62,517 nucleotides of DNA. Source: Bdellovibrionales bacterium RIFOXYC1_FULL_37_79. GTDB lineage: Bacteria; Bdellovibrionota; Bacteriovoracia; Bacteriovoracales; Bacteriovoracaceae. Within the stretch, counting starts at the first letter, position 1. Each line of letters opens with the position of its first letter. A program made the position numbers and the translations under genes. The DNA lies in contig MEQB01000028.1 of assembly GCA_001770015.1 (NCBI GenBank), positions 1-62,517 on the forward strand, read 5' to 3'. Below, in pieces: positions 8,563 through 17,319 of the stretch. Below the pieces are notes generated by a model. That model did not search any database and was not told where the DNA came from. It worked only from the letters and a program-made list of their open reading frames with translations.

Positions 8563-8667
8563 GTAAAATATAATTTTTTACTAAATCAATTCCCCACTCC
8601 AAAGCAATTTCAAAAAGTCCTCCCATGGGAATTTTTCTTTTTATATATATAGAAATGATGAAAAAGC

Positions 8668-8694
8668 AAAATCCGTGGTAGCGCCACGGATTTT
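8668..8694. terminator. Bidirectional intrinsic terminator
   Basis: A perfect 11-bp stem (AAAATCCGTGG / CCACGGATTTT) with loop TAGCG, A-rich upstream and followed by ACTTTTTC. It can terminate both the plus-strand lysine operon and the minus-strand hydrolase gene. Confidence 0.85.
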
Positions 8695-8816
8695 ACTTTT
8701 TCGGAACAACTTATTGATTTTAAAGACTATTTTTACATAAAAATACATATAAAAAGGGATCTACCCTTCCAGGACGTGTTGATTAAAAAAGGATCTATCA
8801 TTTCCCATAGACCATC

Positions 8817-10208
8817 CTATAGGTTTAGGTTTTTTTCGAGCAAAACATCAATATAACTCGACTGGCCCTTACTTACATAAATCTCGATGATTTTTGATTT
8901 GTATCCATTTAGCTTGATGGTTACTACAACAATTTGCTGGTCATCAATTTGATTAGAAGTGATATCACCGGTTTTATAAAATCGATAATGGTGGGGATTT
9001 TCCTGCGACTGAAATTCTCCCTTTGAATAGAGCTCCGTTTTGGAATCAATGGAAACCAGCTCCTTCACCTTTGGACTATATTCAATTTGAAAATCACTAA
9101 GTTTTATATTTTTATGAACGGCTTCCAACCTGATGTTTAATTCCAGAAAAAAAGAGGTCAATTTTTTATGAATTTCATTATTATTAATTTGAAAAGGTAC
9201 ATTTGCCAAATGTTTTAATATATACGAAAAAGTTGGGTGATCACACAAGGCATCCTCCACACAGTTTGATGGGATTTGCACGACACTTGGTAATTTATTT
9301 ATCAGCGATTTCGGTGTCAGATGAACAGCATCAACAATTAAAAATGGTGCTAACTCAATTTTTTTCGTTGTATAAGCAGGGATTATTTCTTCGTTTGGAT
9401 AATGATCCGCAAGCACCTCCTGATAGAAAAAATCAAACCGGGCGCTTGGAAGAATAACCGCCGAGTCATCCTCATAAACGTTTTTGCCGGTAGAAAAAAT
9501 ATTCAAAAAATTCATCGCTTGAGCAACAGCTGCAATGTTGAGCATGCGAACATTTGATTTTAAATAATTAGAAAAATTATTATTATGAATGATACCCTGT
9601 CTAAAGTTATAGATTGTATCACTTAAAAATGACATCTCATTAATCTCTTTTTCCCCATAAGGTAACACCGAAGGATTTTCCAGTACCCTATTAATAAGCG
9701 ACCCCATCACGGCGGTCTTGGCCCCCCAAAAGGGTGTCCCTAAAGTTATAAATGCATCAAGATGATTTACTTTATCGCTGGAAAATTGTGCATCTTTTAC
9801 AAAGGAGCGATATAACCAAATCGCTCCTACCAGGCCTCCTTGAGAATGCATGACCAGTGAAATCTTATAATCTGTTTCGTCTTTAGGTATCGTCTGATCC
9901 AAATATTTAAAAAACTGTCTGGCAAAGTCATAGGTGGATAACTCATCGTTTCCGGTATCATAATTAAAATAAAAAATTTTATGTTCAAAGGCGCTGTCAA
10001 ACTCAGGCAGATGTTGCTCCAAGGCCTCTTTCATCTTTTCAAAATGTCCCTGCGAACCCATGATCCCATGAATTAAATAAATATAGTGTTTGGGCATAAC
10101 CGCTTTGGCCGGCATGCGCATCGATGAACTTTGATGACTGGAAAAAAAGGTGAGGCTTATTATGAAACATAATCCACATAAAAGTATCGCGATTTGTTTA
10201 GTCTTCAT
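8817..10208 (-). CDS. Secreted alpha/beta-hydrolase, lipase-like
   Basis: A 463-residue protein with an N-terminal hydrophobic signal segment (about residues 4-24) and then a lipase/esterase fold start, YLIHGIMGSQG, with the oxyanion-type His-Gly at 47-48. The nucleophile elbow is HSQGG, Ser122. Similarity to triacylglycerol lipase/PGAP1-like hydrolases is suggested by the spacing. The C-terminal third is beta-rich and unassigned. I chose ATG 10208 (MKTKQ) because GAGGTG lies just upstream and it gives a standard signal peptide; an upstream ATG at 10229 adds seven residues. It is divergent from the HNH gene with a 20-bp gap. The likely role is hydrolysis of lipids or esters outside the cytoplasm; substrate unknown. 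Confidence 0.78.
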   Translation of the reverse strand: MKTKQIAILLCGLCFIISLTFFSSHQSSSMRMPAKAVMPKHYIYLIHGIMGSQGHFEKMKEALEQHLPEFDSAFEHKIFYFNYDTGNDELSTYDFARQFFKYLDQTIPKDETDYKISLVMHSQGGLVGAIWLYRSFVKDAQFSSDKVNHLDAFITLGTPFWGAKTAVMGSLINRVLENPSVLPYGEKEINEMSFLSDTIYNFRQGIIHNNNFSNYLKSNVRMLNIAAVAQAMNFLNIFSTGKNVYEDDSAVILPSARFDFFYQEVLADHYPNEEIIPAYTTKKIELAPFLIVDAVHLTPKSLINKLPSVVQIPSNCVEDALCDHPTFSYILKHLANVPFQINNNEIHKKLTSFFLELNIRLEAVHKNIKLSDFQIEYSPKVKELVSIDSKTELYSKGEFQSQENPHHYRFYKTGDITSNQIDDQQIVVVTIKLNGYKSKIIEIYVSKGQSSYIDVLLEKNLNL

Positions 10209-10228
10209 ATGCACCTCACATCCTATCA

Positions 10229-10615
10229 TTGACGAGGCAATATCCTATCGTCGTCTCTTTGATTAAACCAAGCTATATAAAAAATATTATCAAACAATGG
10301 AAATTAATACCAAAGAAAAAACTTGATGATTTGGCGCTATTTGTTGGGGATCAGTACTTACTAGAAGTCACCTTCAAAAACACCTTAAGCAATAATCTGG
10401 AATATGAACACATCATCCCCTTTGCCATGGGTGGAACGAATGATGTGTCGAACATCAAAATTTACTGTGCCAATTGTAATAAGCGTAAGGCCATCAAGGA
10501 CTTTGGACTTGAAAAAATGGATCAGTATTTAAATCCCAGTACCCTTCCCGGACAGAAAATGCCCAAACACTTTAAATCATCAAAAGGAAGGCCAAGCCAA
10601 ATACCAATGTCTTAA
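10229..10615 (+). CDS. Small HNH-endonuclease-like protein
   Basis: A 128-residue ORF with an HNH-like core: EHIIPFAMGGTNDVSNIKIY followed by CANCNKRK, about residues 61-87. The central His, the GGT-N-N pattern and one CxxC are present, but the usual upstream CxxC zinc pair is absent. It opens with TTG and no evident ribosome-binding site, so the true start is uncertain and it may be a decayed or rarely translated gene. It could be a homing-type or restriction-like nuclease; no partner gene is visible. Confidence 0.6.
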   Translation: MTRQYPIVVSLIKPSYIKNIIKQWKLIPKKKLDDLALFVGDQYLLEVTFKNTLSNNLEYEHIIPFAMGGTNDVSNIKIYCANCNKRKAIKDFGLEKMDQYLNPSTLPGQKMPKHFKSSKGRPSQIPMS

Positions 10616-10686
10616 AGCGACACTCGTTTGGGAAGCACCACAGATCTGATTTATTCGAAAAATGATCCATGCTTATTGCAATTAAC

Positions 10687-11202
10687 TTATTTTTTAATCG
10701 GAAACGGATCTCGCGGGCATGGTTTTTCAGCGCCAGAGAAGGCGTCAAAGCAAAGTCCATGCTCGTTGGCGATGACCATGAATTGCAAAACCCGGTTGTT
10801 ATAAAAAAACGTACCTTTACCTGGAAAAACATATTGCCGTTCTTGTTGAATCCTAGGCTCTGTTAAATCCCCCATGCCACCAATATAAATTTGTTTCCCG
10901 GTCTTTAAAATTTCACCAATTTTACTTATTCGTTTATAGCAACTTTCTTTATCAAGAAAATTAAACTGCGATATAGAAAGGACAGTATTTTCATCGTCAA
11001 GAATATGCATCATAAAACCATAGAGATTTTTCATATCATTGTCGTATTGGTACTCGCATTCAAGCAAAACACGGTCAGGGCTGACTTGTAATTCAACCGC
11101 AAGTCTTCCTTGATGAAGAACTTTATATGATGGACCGGCACAACCACAAACCAAAAAAGATAATATGTATAACAAAAAATGACTATTTTTTAAGCAGCCC
11201 AT
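10687..11202 (-). CDS. Hypothetical lipoprotein
   Basis: A 171-residue protein with a short charged start, a hydrophobic segment and a lipobox-like LVCGC (Cys21), so probably a lipoprotein. The mature part has four further Cys, perhaps forming disulfides in the periplasm. No domain was recognised. Its start overlaps the end of the SLT-domain gene by 20 bp on the same strand, which implies co-translation and perhaps joint function in cell-wall modification. Confidence 0.7.
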   Translation of the reverse strand: MGCLKNSHFLLYILSFLVCGCAGPSYKVLHQGRLAVELQVSPDRVLLECEYQYDNDMKNLYGFMMHILDDENTVLSISQFNFLDKESCYKRISKIGEILKTGKQIYIGGMGDLTEPRIQQERQYVFPGKGTFFYNNRVLQFMVIANEHGLCFDAFSGAEKPCPRDPFPIKK

Positions 11203-11860
11203 AATGTTTCCTATAATTTTTAAGCGCTTTGTTTTTTAGATCAGTTTTACTTTTCAGTATTCCTTTGTACTCGAGTATCAATTCCTCATGATTTGGATCA
11301 CGTCCAAGTTTACTCTTGGCAGTTGCATTTTTTCTATGCAACCACCGAATACACATTGGAATCGCAATGTTTGGATTTTTTAAATCTTTCTGACAAATTT
11401 TACTGAAGATAAAATCTTTTGCTTCACCTTTAGAATCTTGAAGTATTTTAAACGTTTCTCGAGTAATTTGTGCAATCCCAAGAGCAATTTTGTTTTCCGG
11501 TGGATCAGATCGAAAGCCTGACTCACTGGCAATAAGAGCTTTAATAACATCCGGATCAATTGGCGAGTTGGTATTAAATTTCCTATTAAAATAATCTGTC
11601 CAAACAGCAAGGACATCATCATAGATATCAGCATTTTTATATTCTTCCAATTTATCTGAAGTAGGGTAAAGCAACCCTTTACGATCATAGTTCGAGAAAA
11701 CATTCTCAATTTCTGTGGGGTCTAAATATGTACCACTAAGATGTCGCAAATGACGATCCCTCATTGTTATACCGTTTGGATTTTTTTTACTTATCGAAAC
11801 ATGGAATGGATGTTCATGAACGATGGTAACTTTATGATTTATTTTTTTTAAACGGGCCAT
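11183..11860 (-). CDS. SLT (lytic transglycosylase-like) domain protein
   Basis: A 225-residue protein with a C-terminal lysozyme-like SLT domain: VIKALIASESGF with catalytic Glu113, then IALGIAQIT at about 125-133, the two signature blocks of soluble lytic transglycosylases. These cleave peptidoglycan between MurNAc and GlcNAc. The first 75 residues are basic, with no signal peptide from the chosen ATG 11860 (GAGAA upstream); an in-frame extension to 11917 adds no signal either. How it reaches the wall is unclear. It overlaps the downstream lipoprotein gene. Confidence 0.72.
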   Translation of the reverse strand: MARLKKINHKVTIVHEHPFHVSISKKNPNGITMRDRHLRHLSGTYLDPTEIENVFSNYDRKGLLYPTSDKLEEYKNADIYDDVLAVWTDYFNRKFNTNSPIDPDVIKALIASESGFRSDPPENKIALGIAQITRETFKILQDSKGEAKDFIFSKICQKDLKNPNIAIPMCIRWLHRKNATAKSKLGRDPNHEELILEYKGILKSKTDLKNKALKNYRKHYGLLKK

Positions 11861-12034
11861 AATATTCTCAATAAATTTAAAAGAGCGATTATGATTAGTA
11901 TGTTTGAAGCAAAACAACGAGTCAAGTTCAATGATTTTTGCAATTATTTATAATAATATAATGTCCATTCGCTAGAACCATTACCATAAAATATTTTATG
12001 GCCACTTTTGGGATACACGCCTAGACACGAACAA

Positions 12035-12613
12035 CTATTTTACTGCGCTAACAACACAACTGTAATTTTCAAAGTGCGCATCACGCTGACAATCGATTCT
12101 TAGTCTAAATACACTGAAATTTTTGCCCGTAGTTGGATGCTTAAAGGTCAACATTTCCCGGGTTTGAAAAAATGCTTTTTCCATATTAATTCCATTACTA
12201 ATTGCTCCATAAAGAATTTTTGCCATACTTTTGTCTTTAATTTCTGCGATAGCAAACAAAGGCATAAATCCATCATGGACTTCCAAAATACCTTCTTCGT
12301 TTTGTTCATAGTTAAAAACAACTTCACATACTCCATTTGTTGGTACCACAGCATTCCTCACAAAATCCTGGGAACATTTTATATAAAGGCCAAACTTTTC
12401 ATCAAGGAAACGAGCTTGTATTTTTCTGGTCCAATCATATGGTGATTCCTGAAACAATTCTTCGGTTCGATAGTTTAAATCAATTTTTGAAAAACGATTG
12501 GCCAGCGCAGATTGATCATCTTGAGTAAGTTTGATTGAAATAGTTTCTGCCTGAACACATACCGTAAAAATTAATAATATTGATAAAACATATTTATTGG
12601 TTTTAGTGATCAT
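12035..12613 (-). CDS. Hypothetical secreted protein
   Basis: A 192-residue protein with a signal peptide (hydrophobic about residues 8-22, VQAE cleavage-like site). The mature part contains four Cys that could form two disulfides. No family was recognised. Its ATG overlaps the stop of the preceding secreted-protein gene by 4 bp (ATGA), so it is the third gene of the TIGR02147-led operon. Confidence 0.7.
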   Translation of the reverse strand: MITKTNKYVLSILLIFTVCVQAETISIKLTQDDQSALANRFSKIDLNYRTEELFQESPYDWTRKIQARFLDEKFGLYIKCSQDFVRNAVVPTNGVCEVVFNYEQNEEGILEVHDGFMPLFAIAEIKDKSMAKILYGAISNGINMEKAFFQTREMLTFKHPTTGKNFSVFRLRIDCQRDAHFENYSCVVSAVK

Positions 12614-13128
12614 TGTTTGCCCCCTTCAATATCTGCGCAGACAGAATGTACATACACACGAAGCTTGAGTGATTCGTCGAAATCCATCCCTTCTCGAACA
12701 AAATTGCCTAATAAAAATCTTCCGGAAAACTTATAATCTTCTGTTTCCACACCCGCTACTCTTAAATATTCATGTGACGCCAGCATCATTTTTGATCGGC
12801 AATTAAGTTCCTTCCATTCCCTGTTATTAAATTTAATCTCATTTTCTGATGCATTATAATAGGCAGTAAAACAACTTTGTGAACCTGTATTTAAATCAAG
12901 AAAACAAATATTCCTCACAGGAGTAATCTTGGTTGACTTAATTGCTTCCAAAATTGATATTACATCTAGGGAATCATCACCCCTCCCTAAAATTTCCAAG
13001 GCAATCCTACCTACTGAAGCAAACTCAGCGGCCAGCACATTACCGCCGCCACCTTCTCTTTGTCCTGGGACAAATGCGAATGTAGTAAAACCCGTGGTTA
13101 ATAGTAAAACAATTAGTAATCCCTTCAT
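12610..13128 (-). CDS. Hypothetical secreted protein with ASHEYLR motif
   Basis: A 172-residue protein with a clear signal peptide (hydrophobic about 3-19), followed by a Gly-rich GGGGN segment and the motif LASHEYLRVAG with conserved-looking neighbours. I recall similar small secreted proteins from Bdellovibrio-type genomes, but the function is unknown. The HE pair could be metal-binding but is not a full HExxH. It overlaps both neighbours by 4 bp, so the three genes are translated as one unit. Confidence 0.72.
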   Translation of the reverse strand: MKGLLIVLLLTTGFTTFAFVPGQREGGGGNVLAAEFASVGRIALEILGRGDDSLDVISILEAIKSTKITPVRNICFLDLNTGSQSCFTAYYNASENEIKFNNREWKELNCRSKMMLASHEYLRVAGVETEDYKFSGRFLLGNFVREGMDFDESLKLRVYVHSVCADIEGGKQ

Positions 13129-13916
13129 AAATTCTCCTCATCATTAATATTACTCAGCGGACATAGCGCTATACTTAAATTATAGACTTGATCTTTATGA
13201 TTAACGTCACCTAAAAACTTCCCCATTTTTCGTCGAAATTTTTTTATCTCCTCGAACGCTTCAGGCAATTTTCTGGTATCAATTCCCATGGTCATTGAGG
13301 TGTTATTTCTTTTTTCGTAAGGTATTTTTTCCAAGCATTCAATCGATTTTTCCAACAACTGTTTTTGCATTTTCCTGAGCGCTCCATGGGTCATATCATT
13401 GGAAATGTTGGTGGATTTTCCACCCGAAGCATCGATATATTCACCTTTGGAATTGACTTCCAAAAGACCTACTCTTTTCAGTCTTTCAATGGCAATCTTC
13501 GCTTCCATCATTTTAATACCCAGGGCATTTGCGATCCAATTGATATCTGATTCAAAACTCTCCACATGGATCAACTCCAAAATTGCATAGTGATGCCAAT
13601 CTGATATGATGGCAAAGGAGTCGATTGCCAGCTGTTTATAGTCGGTCTGCAAATCATCAATATCGCCAGCATCAATCAATCTCTTTACTTCCTCGTGTCC
13701 CATGGTTAAATGTTGGAGAAAATTTTTTATGGTTCTTTGACCAATTGGCCTTTTGCCACTTAATATTTTGGAAAAAGCGGAATGATCCGTTTTCAGATCT
13801 CGCGCAAAGGCCCGCAACGAGTACGCCGGGTTTAATTTGCAACGTCTGATCAATTCATCTTGTAAAAACAATCTGAATTTTTCAGGAGAAATATTGTCTG
13901 TGATATTTTCCTTCAT
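13125..13916 (-). CDS. TIGR02147-type HTH regulator
   Basis: A 263-residue soluble protein of the TIGR02147 family, known mainly from Fibrobacter and Bdellovibrio-type bacteria. The N-terminus resembles an HTH (FRLFLQDELIRRC then SLRAFARDLKTDHSAFSKIL, about residues 13-56). DUF4423-like helical and wHTH regions follow (AKIAIERLKRVGLLEV, about 137-152). It is first gene of a three-gene operon in which each ATG overlaps the previous stop. Control of the two downstream secreted proteins is the simple inference. Confidence 0.8.
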   Translation of the reverse strand: MKENITDNISPEKFRLFLQDELIRRCKLNPAYSLRAFARDLKTDHSAFSKILSGKRPIGQRTIKNFLQHLTMGHEEVKRLIDAGDIDDLQTDYKQLAIDSFAIISDWHHYAILELIHVESFESDINWIANALGIKMMEAKIAIERLKRVGLLEVNSKGEYIDASGGKSTNISNDMTHGALRKMQKQLLEKSIECLEKIPYEKRNNTSMTMGIDTRKLPEAFEEIKKFRRKMGKFLGDVNHKDQVYNLSIALCPLSNINDEENL

Positions 13917-13967
13917 GGGGCATTAAGTACCAATGAACCTAATCCGAGTCAATCGCAATGCCCACAA

Positions 13968-13993
13968 AGTGGGGACACATTTTTGTCCCCACT
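13968..13993. repeat. REP-like GGGGACA/TGTCCCC hairpin
   Basis: A perfect 10-bp inverted repeat AGTGGGGACA / TGTCCCCACT with a six-base loop, between the serpin 3' end and the TIGR02147 gene. Only three T residues follow on the minus strand, so it is a poor terminator. The GTGTCCCCA core resembles REP-type elements linked to Y1 (TnpA-REP) transposases; no transposase is nearby. Confidence 0.5.
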
Positions 13994-14113
13994 CCTGTGA
14001 ACATCCTCAAATAAGATTTAACTGTGTGATTTTATTTTTCACTGCTAACGATTTTCAACTAAAAAAATGATCCATCCAACCGTGAATTTTTTTCGCACTA
14101 CTTAGCAGCGGTC

Positions 14114-15436
14114 TTAAGGTTTGGCAAATCTTCCCATAAACAAGATGTTTTTGGTATGCCCATGCACAATCATAAAAATAAAAGGATGATCGGCCCTAAA
14201 AACTGGCACTGGTGGCTGATTGACGGCCATTGATTTCAGTTGCATCACCACTGCCGTGGCCGCTGCCGCTTCACTTCCCTTTTCATTGACATCGATAAAA
14301 GCCTTATGAACCACTTCGGCAATAAACAAATCTTTCGTGCCATCTATCCCGGAAAAATCCGCATTCATGGTAAAAGCATCTGACATTCCCATATTCGCCA
14401 GGGTGTTTTTCAATCTAAACTGTTCCGTCGCAGAAAATTTTGGAAGAAATAATCTGACTTTTTGATTTTTCATCTGAGCGAAGTTTTTCAACCAACTTTC
14501 TCGATTGATCTTTTTTTCCAATTCCTTAATCCCATTTTTCACCTGGGGAAGCACCACGATCATGGACAAGTCATTCCCCTTGTAGGGCAGTTCCACCATC
14601 TGCATATCATTATCTTCAAAATAATTAAATGATCCGGTGGAATTCATCATCGATACTTCCTTGCTCATATCCCGGGAAACAAAAAACGCCTCTTCCATCG
14701 TGGATTCTTTGACAAACTGGGTCTGCCATACACCTTTGAAATAAATGGCATTGGTTAATACCAAACGGGTCAGTTCATTTAAAACACCCGAAGGTATGAG
14801 TTCCTTTATTCTATCCTTGGTTTGAATTTCCACCCACTCATTGATTTTGAGTCTTTCCTTGTTAAAATTTTCCTTGAAGTCAGCCGGGAAAATCATCGAA
14901 TCATAATTTTTTTTCATGCTGGCAAGAAAGCTCTCCGATAATGGATAGGTGGCCTCGACCCAAAGGGCGTTGGCTATCAACAACTCAATATCATTATTTC
15001 CTGCCACCGCTTTCAATTGCTCCTGCAATGAGGAAAATAATGGCGCAAACTCATCCGAAAGAGGAAGCTCCAGCACCTTGCTCATTTGCTCTCTGGTGGC
15101 GTTTCTTGCCCCGACATAGGCCATGCTCAAGGCCACCGAAATACTGTAAGGGGAAAGAAAAATATTTCCCTCCTTGGATTCCAGATTGTGATAGAGCTTA
15201 AAAGCAAATTCATTATTAACATCGACCAGGTCCTTTACTGACGTTAGTGGTGTGTTAACTTTTGCCTCCACCGGGTTGCTCACTGAGTTTACCAAACTCA
15301 CCGAATGACTGGGACTAGAAGGACTGGCATTACCTTCTGCCAGGCCGGCTTCGATACCAGCTTTGGGTTGCTGATTACAGCCAAAACTTAAACTAGAAAG
15401 AATCATCAAAAAATACAATTTTTTAAAAGCCTTCAT
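14114..15436 (-). CDS. Serpin-family protease inhibitor, predicted lipoprotein
   Basis: A full-length serpin (440 residues) with a lipoprotein signal ending at LSFGC (Cys20), a low-complexity linker to about residue 65 and the serpin fold thereafter. Visible blocks are NIFLSPYSISVALSMAYVGA, LVLTNAIYFKG and the C-terminal HPFIFMI / ILFMGRF. The reactive-centre hinge, GSEAAAATAVV (P15 Gly387 onward), has the small residues required for loop insertion, so inhibition is expected. Alignment to the antitrypsin hinge places P1 at Lys401 and P1' at Ser402, suggesting trypsin-like targets. The role may be protection against self- or prey-released proteases. It is flanked by hairpins on both sides and so probably monocistronic. 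Confidence 0.93.
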   Translation of the reverse strand: MKAFKKLYFLMILSSLSFGCNQQPKAGIEAGLAEGNASPSSPSHSVSLVNSVSNPVEAKVNTPLTSVKDLVDVNNEFAFKLYHNLESKEGNIFLSPYSISVALSMAYVGARNATREQMSKVLELPLSDEFAPLFSSLQEQLKAVAGNNDIELLIANALWVEATYPLSESFLASMKKNYDSMIFPADFKENFNKERLKINEWVEIQTKDRIKELIPSGVLNELTRLVLTNAIYFKGVWQTQFVKESTMEEAFFVSRDMSKEVSMMNSTGSFNYFEDNDMQMVELPYKGNDLSMIVVLPQVKNGIKELEKKINRESWLKNFAQMKNQKVRLFLPKFSATEQFRLKNTLANMGMSDAFTMNADFSGIDGTKDLFIAEVVHKAFIDVNEKGSEAAAATAVVMQLKSMAVNQPPVPVFRADHPFIFMIVHGHTKNILFMGRFAKP

Positions 15437-15511
15437 CCGTACCCCCTTATTGTCACTATATAAATGTATTATAGATTAAATATTATATAATTCATGCTTG
15501 GCAACAAAATA

Positions 15512-15533
15512 AGGGAACCATTTTTGGTTCCCT
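15512..15533 (-). terminator. Terminator of the four-lipoprotein operon
   Basis: A nine-base-pair perfect stem AGGGAACCA / TGGTTCCCT with a four-base loop. On the minus strand it is followed by TATTTTG. It lies about 170 bp after the 15701 stop and before the serpin start, where a terminator is expected. Confidence 0.65.
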
Positions 15534-15700
15534 ACCTATAGTGTATTATTTGAAAAATAATTACTAATTAATAACTTAATCTTGCATAATAGTCTCAAAT
15601 ATTTTTTTTATTAGTTCTACCTAAAATGCTTCAATCCAGCATCAAATAGTTATAGGAAATTCCTAATGCACAACAAAAAGCCAACTACTTTAAGCTTAGT

Positions 15701-17302
15701 TTAGCGGATATCGATTTTAAGCACCGGCCCGCTTGCCCGTTGCTTTATAACCCGCAGAAATTTTCGATTATCAATGATCGCACTTTTTTCCAGAATATGA
15801 AGTTGAATAAGATTCTGATCGTCATAAACCATTACCGGATGGACCACCAGATTGTAACAAGTTCTAGACACTTCTTTAGCGGTTTGAGTTAGCTTATACT
15901 GGTAAGGCTTAAATCGCTCAGGGATAATGGCGTTCCTGATGGCCCAAGGGGTATGAAACTTTAACTCGTAATAATTGGTCACACCGTCAGCATCCGGGTC
16001 CAATAATCGTCCGGATACCTTGGGGTCCGCTAAAATTGAAATGGCCCCCTTACTTCGCAAGGCCAAATAATCCGTTATCCAATCGTCATTGGTGTCAAAT
16101 TTAAAAATATCACTCCCGATCAACGCCTTTTCTTCGCAGTTATTAAGCAGGTCACCATCCGCATCAGTATATTTATCGGGGTCACCAAAAGTCCAGTCAT
16201 CCTTGATATAAGCAATGCAACTGTGAAAGGGGTTGGCACCGGATGAATCGCATTGAGGATGTGCACAGGGCATACCCGTAACAATATATTCCACCCCGTC
16301 AGACACTCCATTTAAATCGCTGTCAGCATGATCGGGATTAGAGCCCAGGGAAAATTCCAGCGCATCGGAGATACCATCACCATCATAATCAAATCTCAGT
16401 AATTCATCTTCCCATACGGTGCTGCTATTGATAACAAACACCTCCTTCAAGGCGTGTTTAACATACCTTTCAGGTAGGGTAAATTTGGTGTAATCTACGG
16501 CCTGTCCATCGGCAAAAGTATGGGCCTCCCCGTTTCCTCGAGCGGCCATATCCTCCAAGATACGCACGGCAGTCGCATCGACCGTGGTATTGTAATAATA
16601 TCCAGTTGAAAATTTAATCGACTCAATCCATTTATCAAAATCATTATCCGTGGTGGTTTTCAAGTTAGAGATGGAATCAATCTTGGGTAGCAAATTATTT
16701 TGGATCTGTTCCTCGGTAAGCGCATTACCAAATTCGTCGGTGGGCATTCCGTCACTTAGAAAAAAGATAACGTAATGAGAAGACACCACCTGGCCTAACG
16801 CCTCTTTGGATCTATTGACATCATTTACGATTAGTGACCTGATCCGGTCCAGGGTATGGCCATAATTGGTCCAGCCGTCATCGTTGGAAATGGCCGGTGC
16901 GGGAGGGTTGGTCAGGTTCCTTTGATTACGGGCCGTACTGTCAAACGTATTACGAGTGACAAAATCAGAAACCAGTGACGACTCGGTGGAAAAATTAATA
17001 AGTGAATAAAAAACCGCATCATCGCTGGAACCGGTATTTACAAACTGGATCAAATTATCATATCGCCTGCTACCGGTGGGATCAGTGCCCGGATTACTGC
17101 GATTGCTTCCTGATTTATCGATGACATAAATGAATTTTAAAAAGGACTTCGACAGTTCCGGATTAATGGTACAAAAATCCGCTTCCACCGTGATCTCCTT
17201 CAAATTGATTTCCGATCCCCGGGAAAGCGGCTTGAGTTTATCCCGGCAACTGTACATCAAGATAAAAAGAAGAATGGTTAAGATGTTAAACAATTTCTTC
17301 AT
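15701..17302 (-). CDS. vWA-domain lipoprotein with thrombospondin-3-like repeats
   Basis: A 533-residue predicted lipoprotein (signal ending near Cys19). The vWA domain starts at about residue 56 and has a complete MIDAS opening, DKSGS (Asp62, Ser64, Ser66), plus FFLSDGMPTDE. Thus divalent metal-dependent ligand binding is expected. From about residue 305 follow Asp-rich segments such as DYDGDGISD, DADGDLLNN and DPDADGVTN, the TSP3/EF-type calcium-binding pattern. It is a paralogue of the 567-residue gene at the head of the operon and is the last of four genes with 17-31 bp gaps. Myxococcus CglB, a vWA surface lipoprotein, is the gliding adhesin; similar use is inferred from the divergent Agl/Glt-like cluster. 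Confidence 0.85.
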   Translation of the reverse strand: MKKLFNILTILLFILMYSCRDKLKPLSRGSEINLKEITVEADFCTINPELSKSFLKFIYVIDKSGSNRSNPGTDPTGSRRYDNLIQFVNTGSSDDAVFYSLINFSTESSLVSDFVTRNTFDSTARNQRNLTNPPAPAISNDDGWTNYGHTLDRIRSLIVNDVNRSKEALGQVVSSHYVIFFLSDGMPTDEFGNALTEEQIQNNLLPKIDSISNLKTTTDNDFDKWIESIKFSTGYYYNTTVDATAVRILEDMAARGNGEAHTFADGQAVDYTKFTLPERYVKHALKEVFVINSSTVWEDELLRFDYDGDGISDALEFSLGSNPDHADSDLNGVSDGVEYIVTGMPCAHPQCDSSGANPFHSCIAYIKDDWTFGDPDKYTDADGDLLNNCEEKALIGSDIFKFDTNDDWITDYLALRSKGAISILADPKVSGRLLDPDADGVTNYYELKFHTPWAIRNAIIPERFKPYQYKLTQTAKEVSRTCYNLVVHPVMVYDDQNLIQLHILEKSAIIDNRKFLRVIKQRASGPVLKIDIR

Positions 17303-17319
17303 GTCGCTTACGTCCTTAT

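Larger units (their letters stand above)
8491..8816. other. Intergenic region with two hairpins
   Basis: A 326-bp gap between convergent genes. It holds the inverted DnaA-box pair at 8534-8562 and the bidirectional terminator at 8668-8694, both listed separately. The rest is AT-rich with no convincing ORF or RNA gene. Confidence 0.7.
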
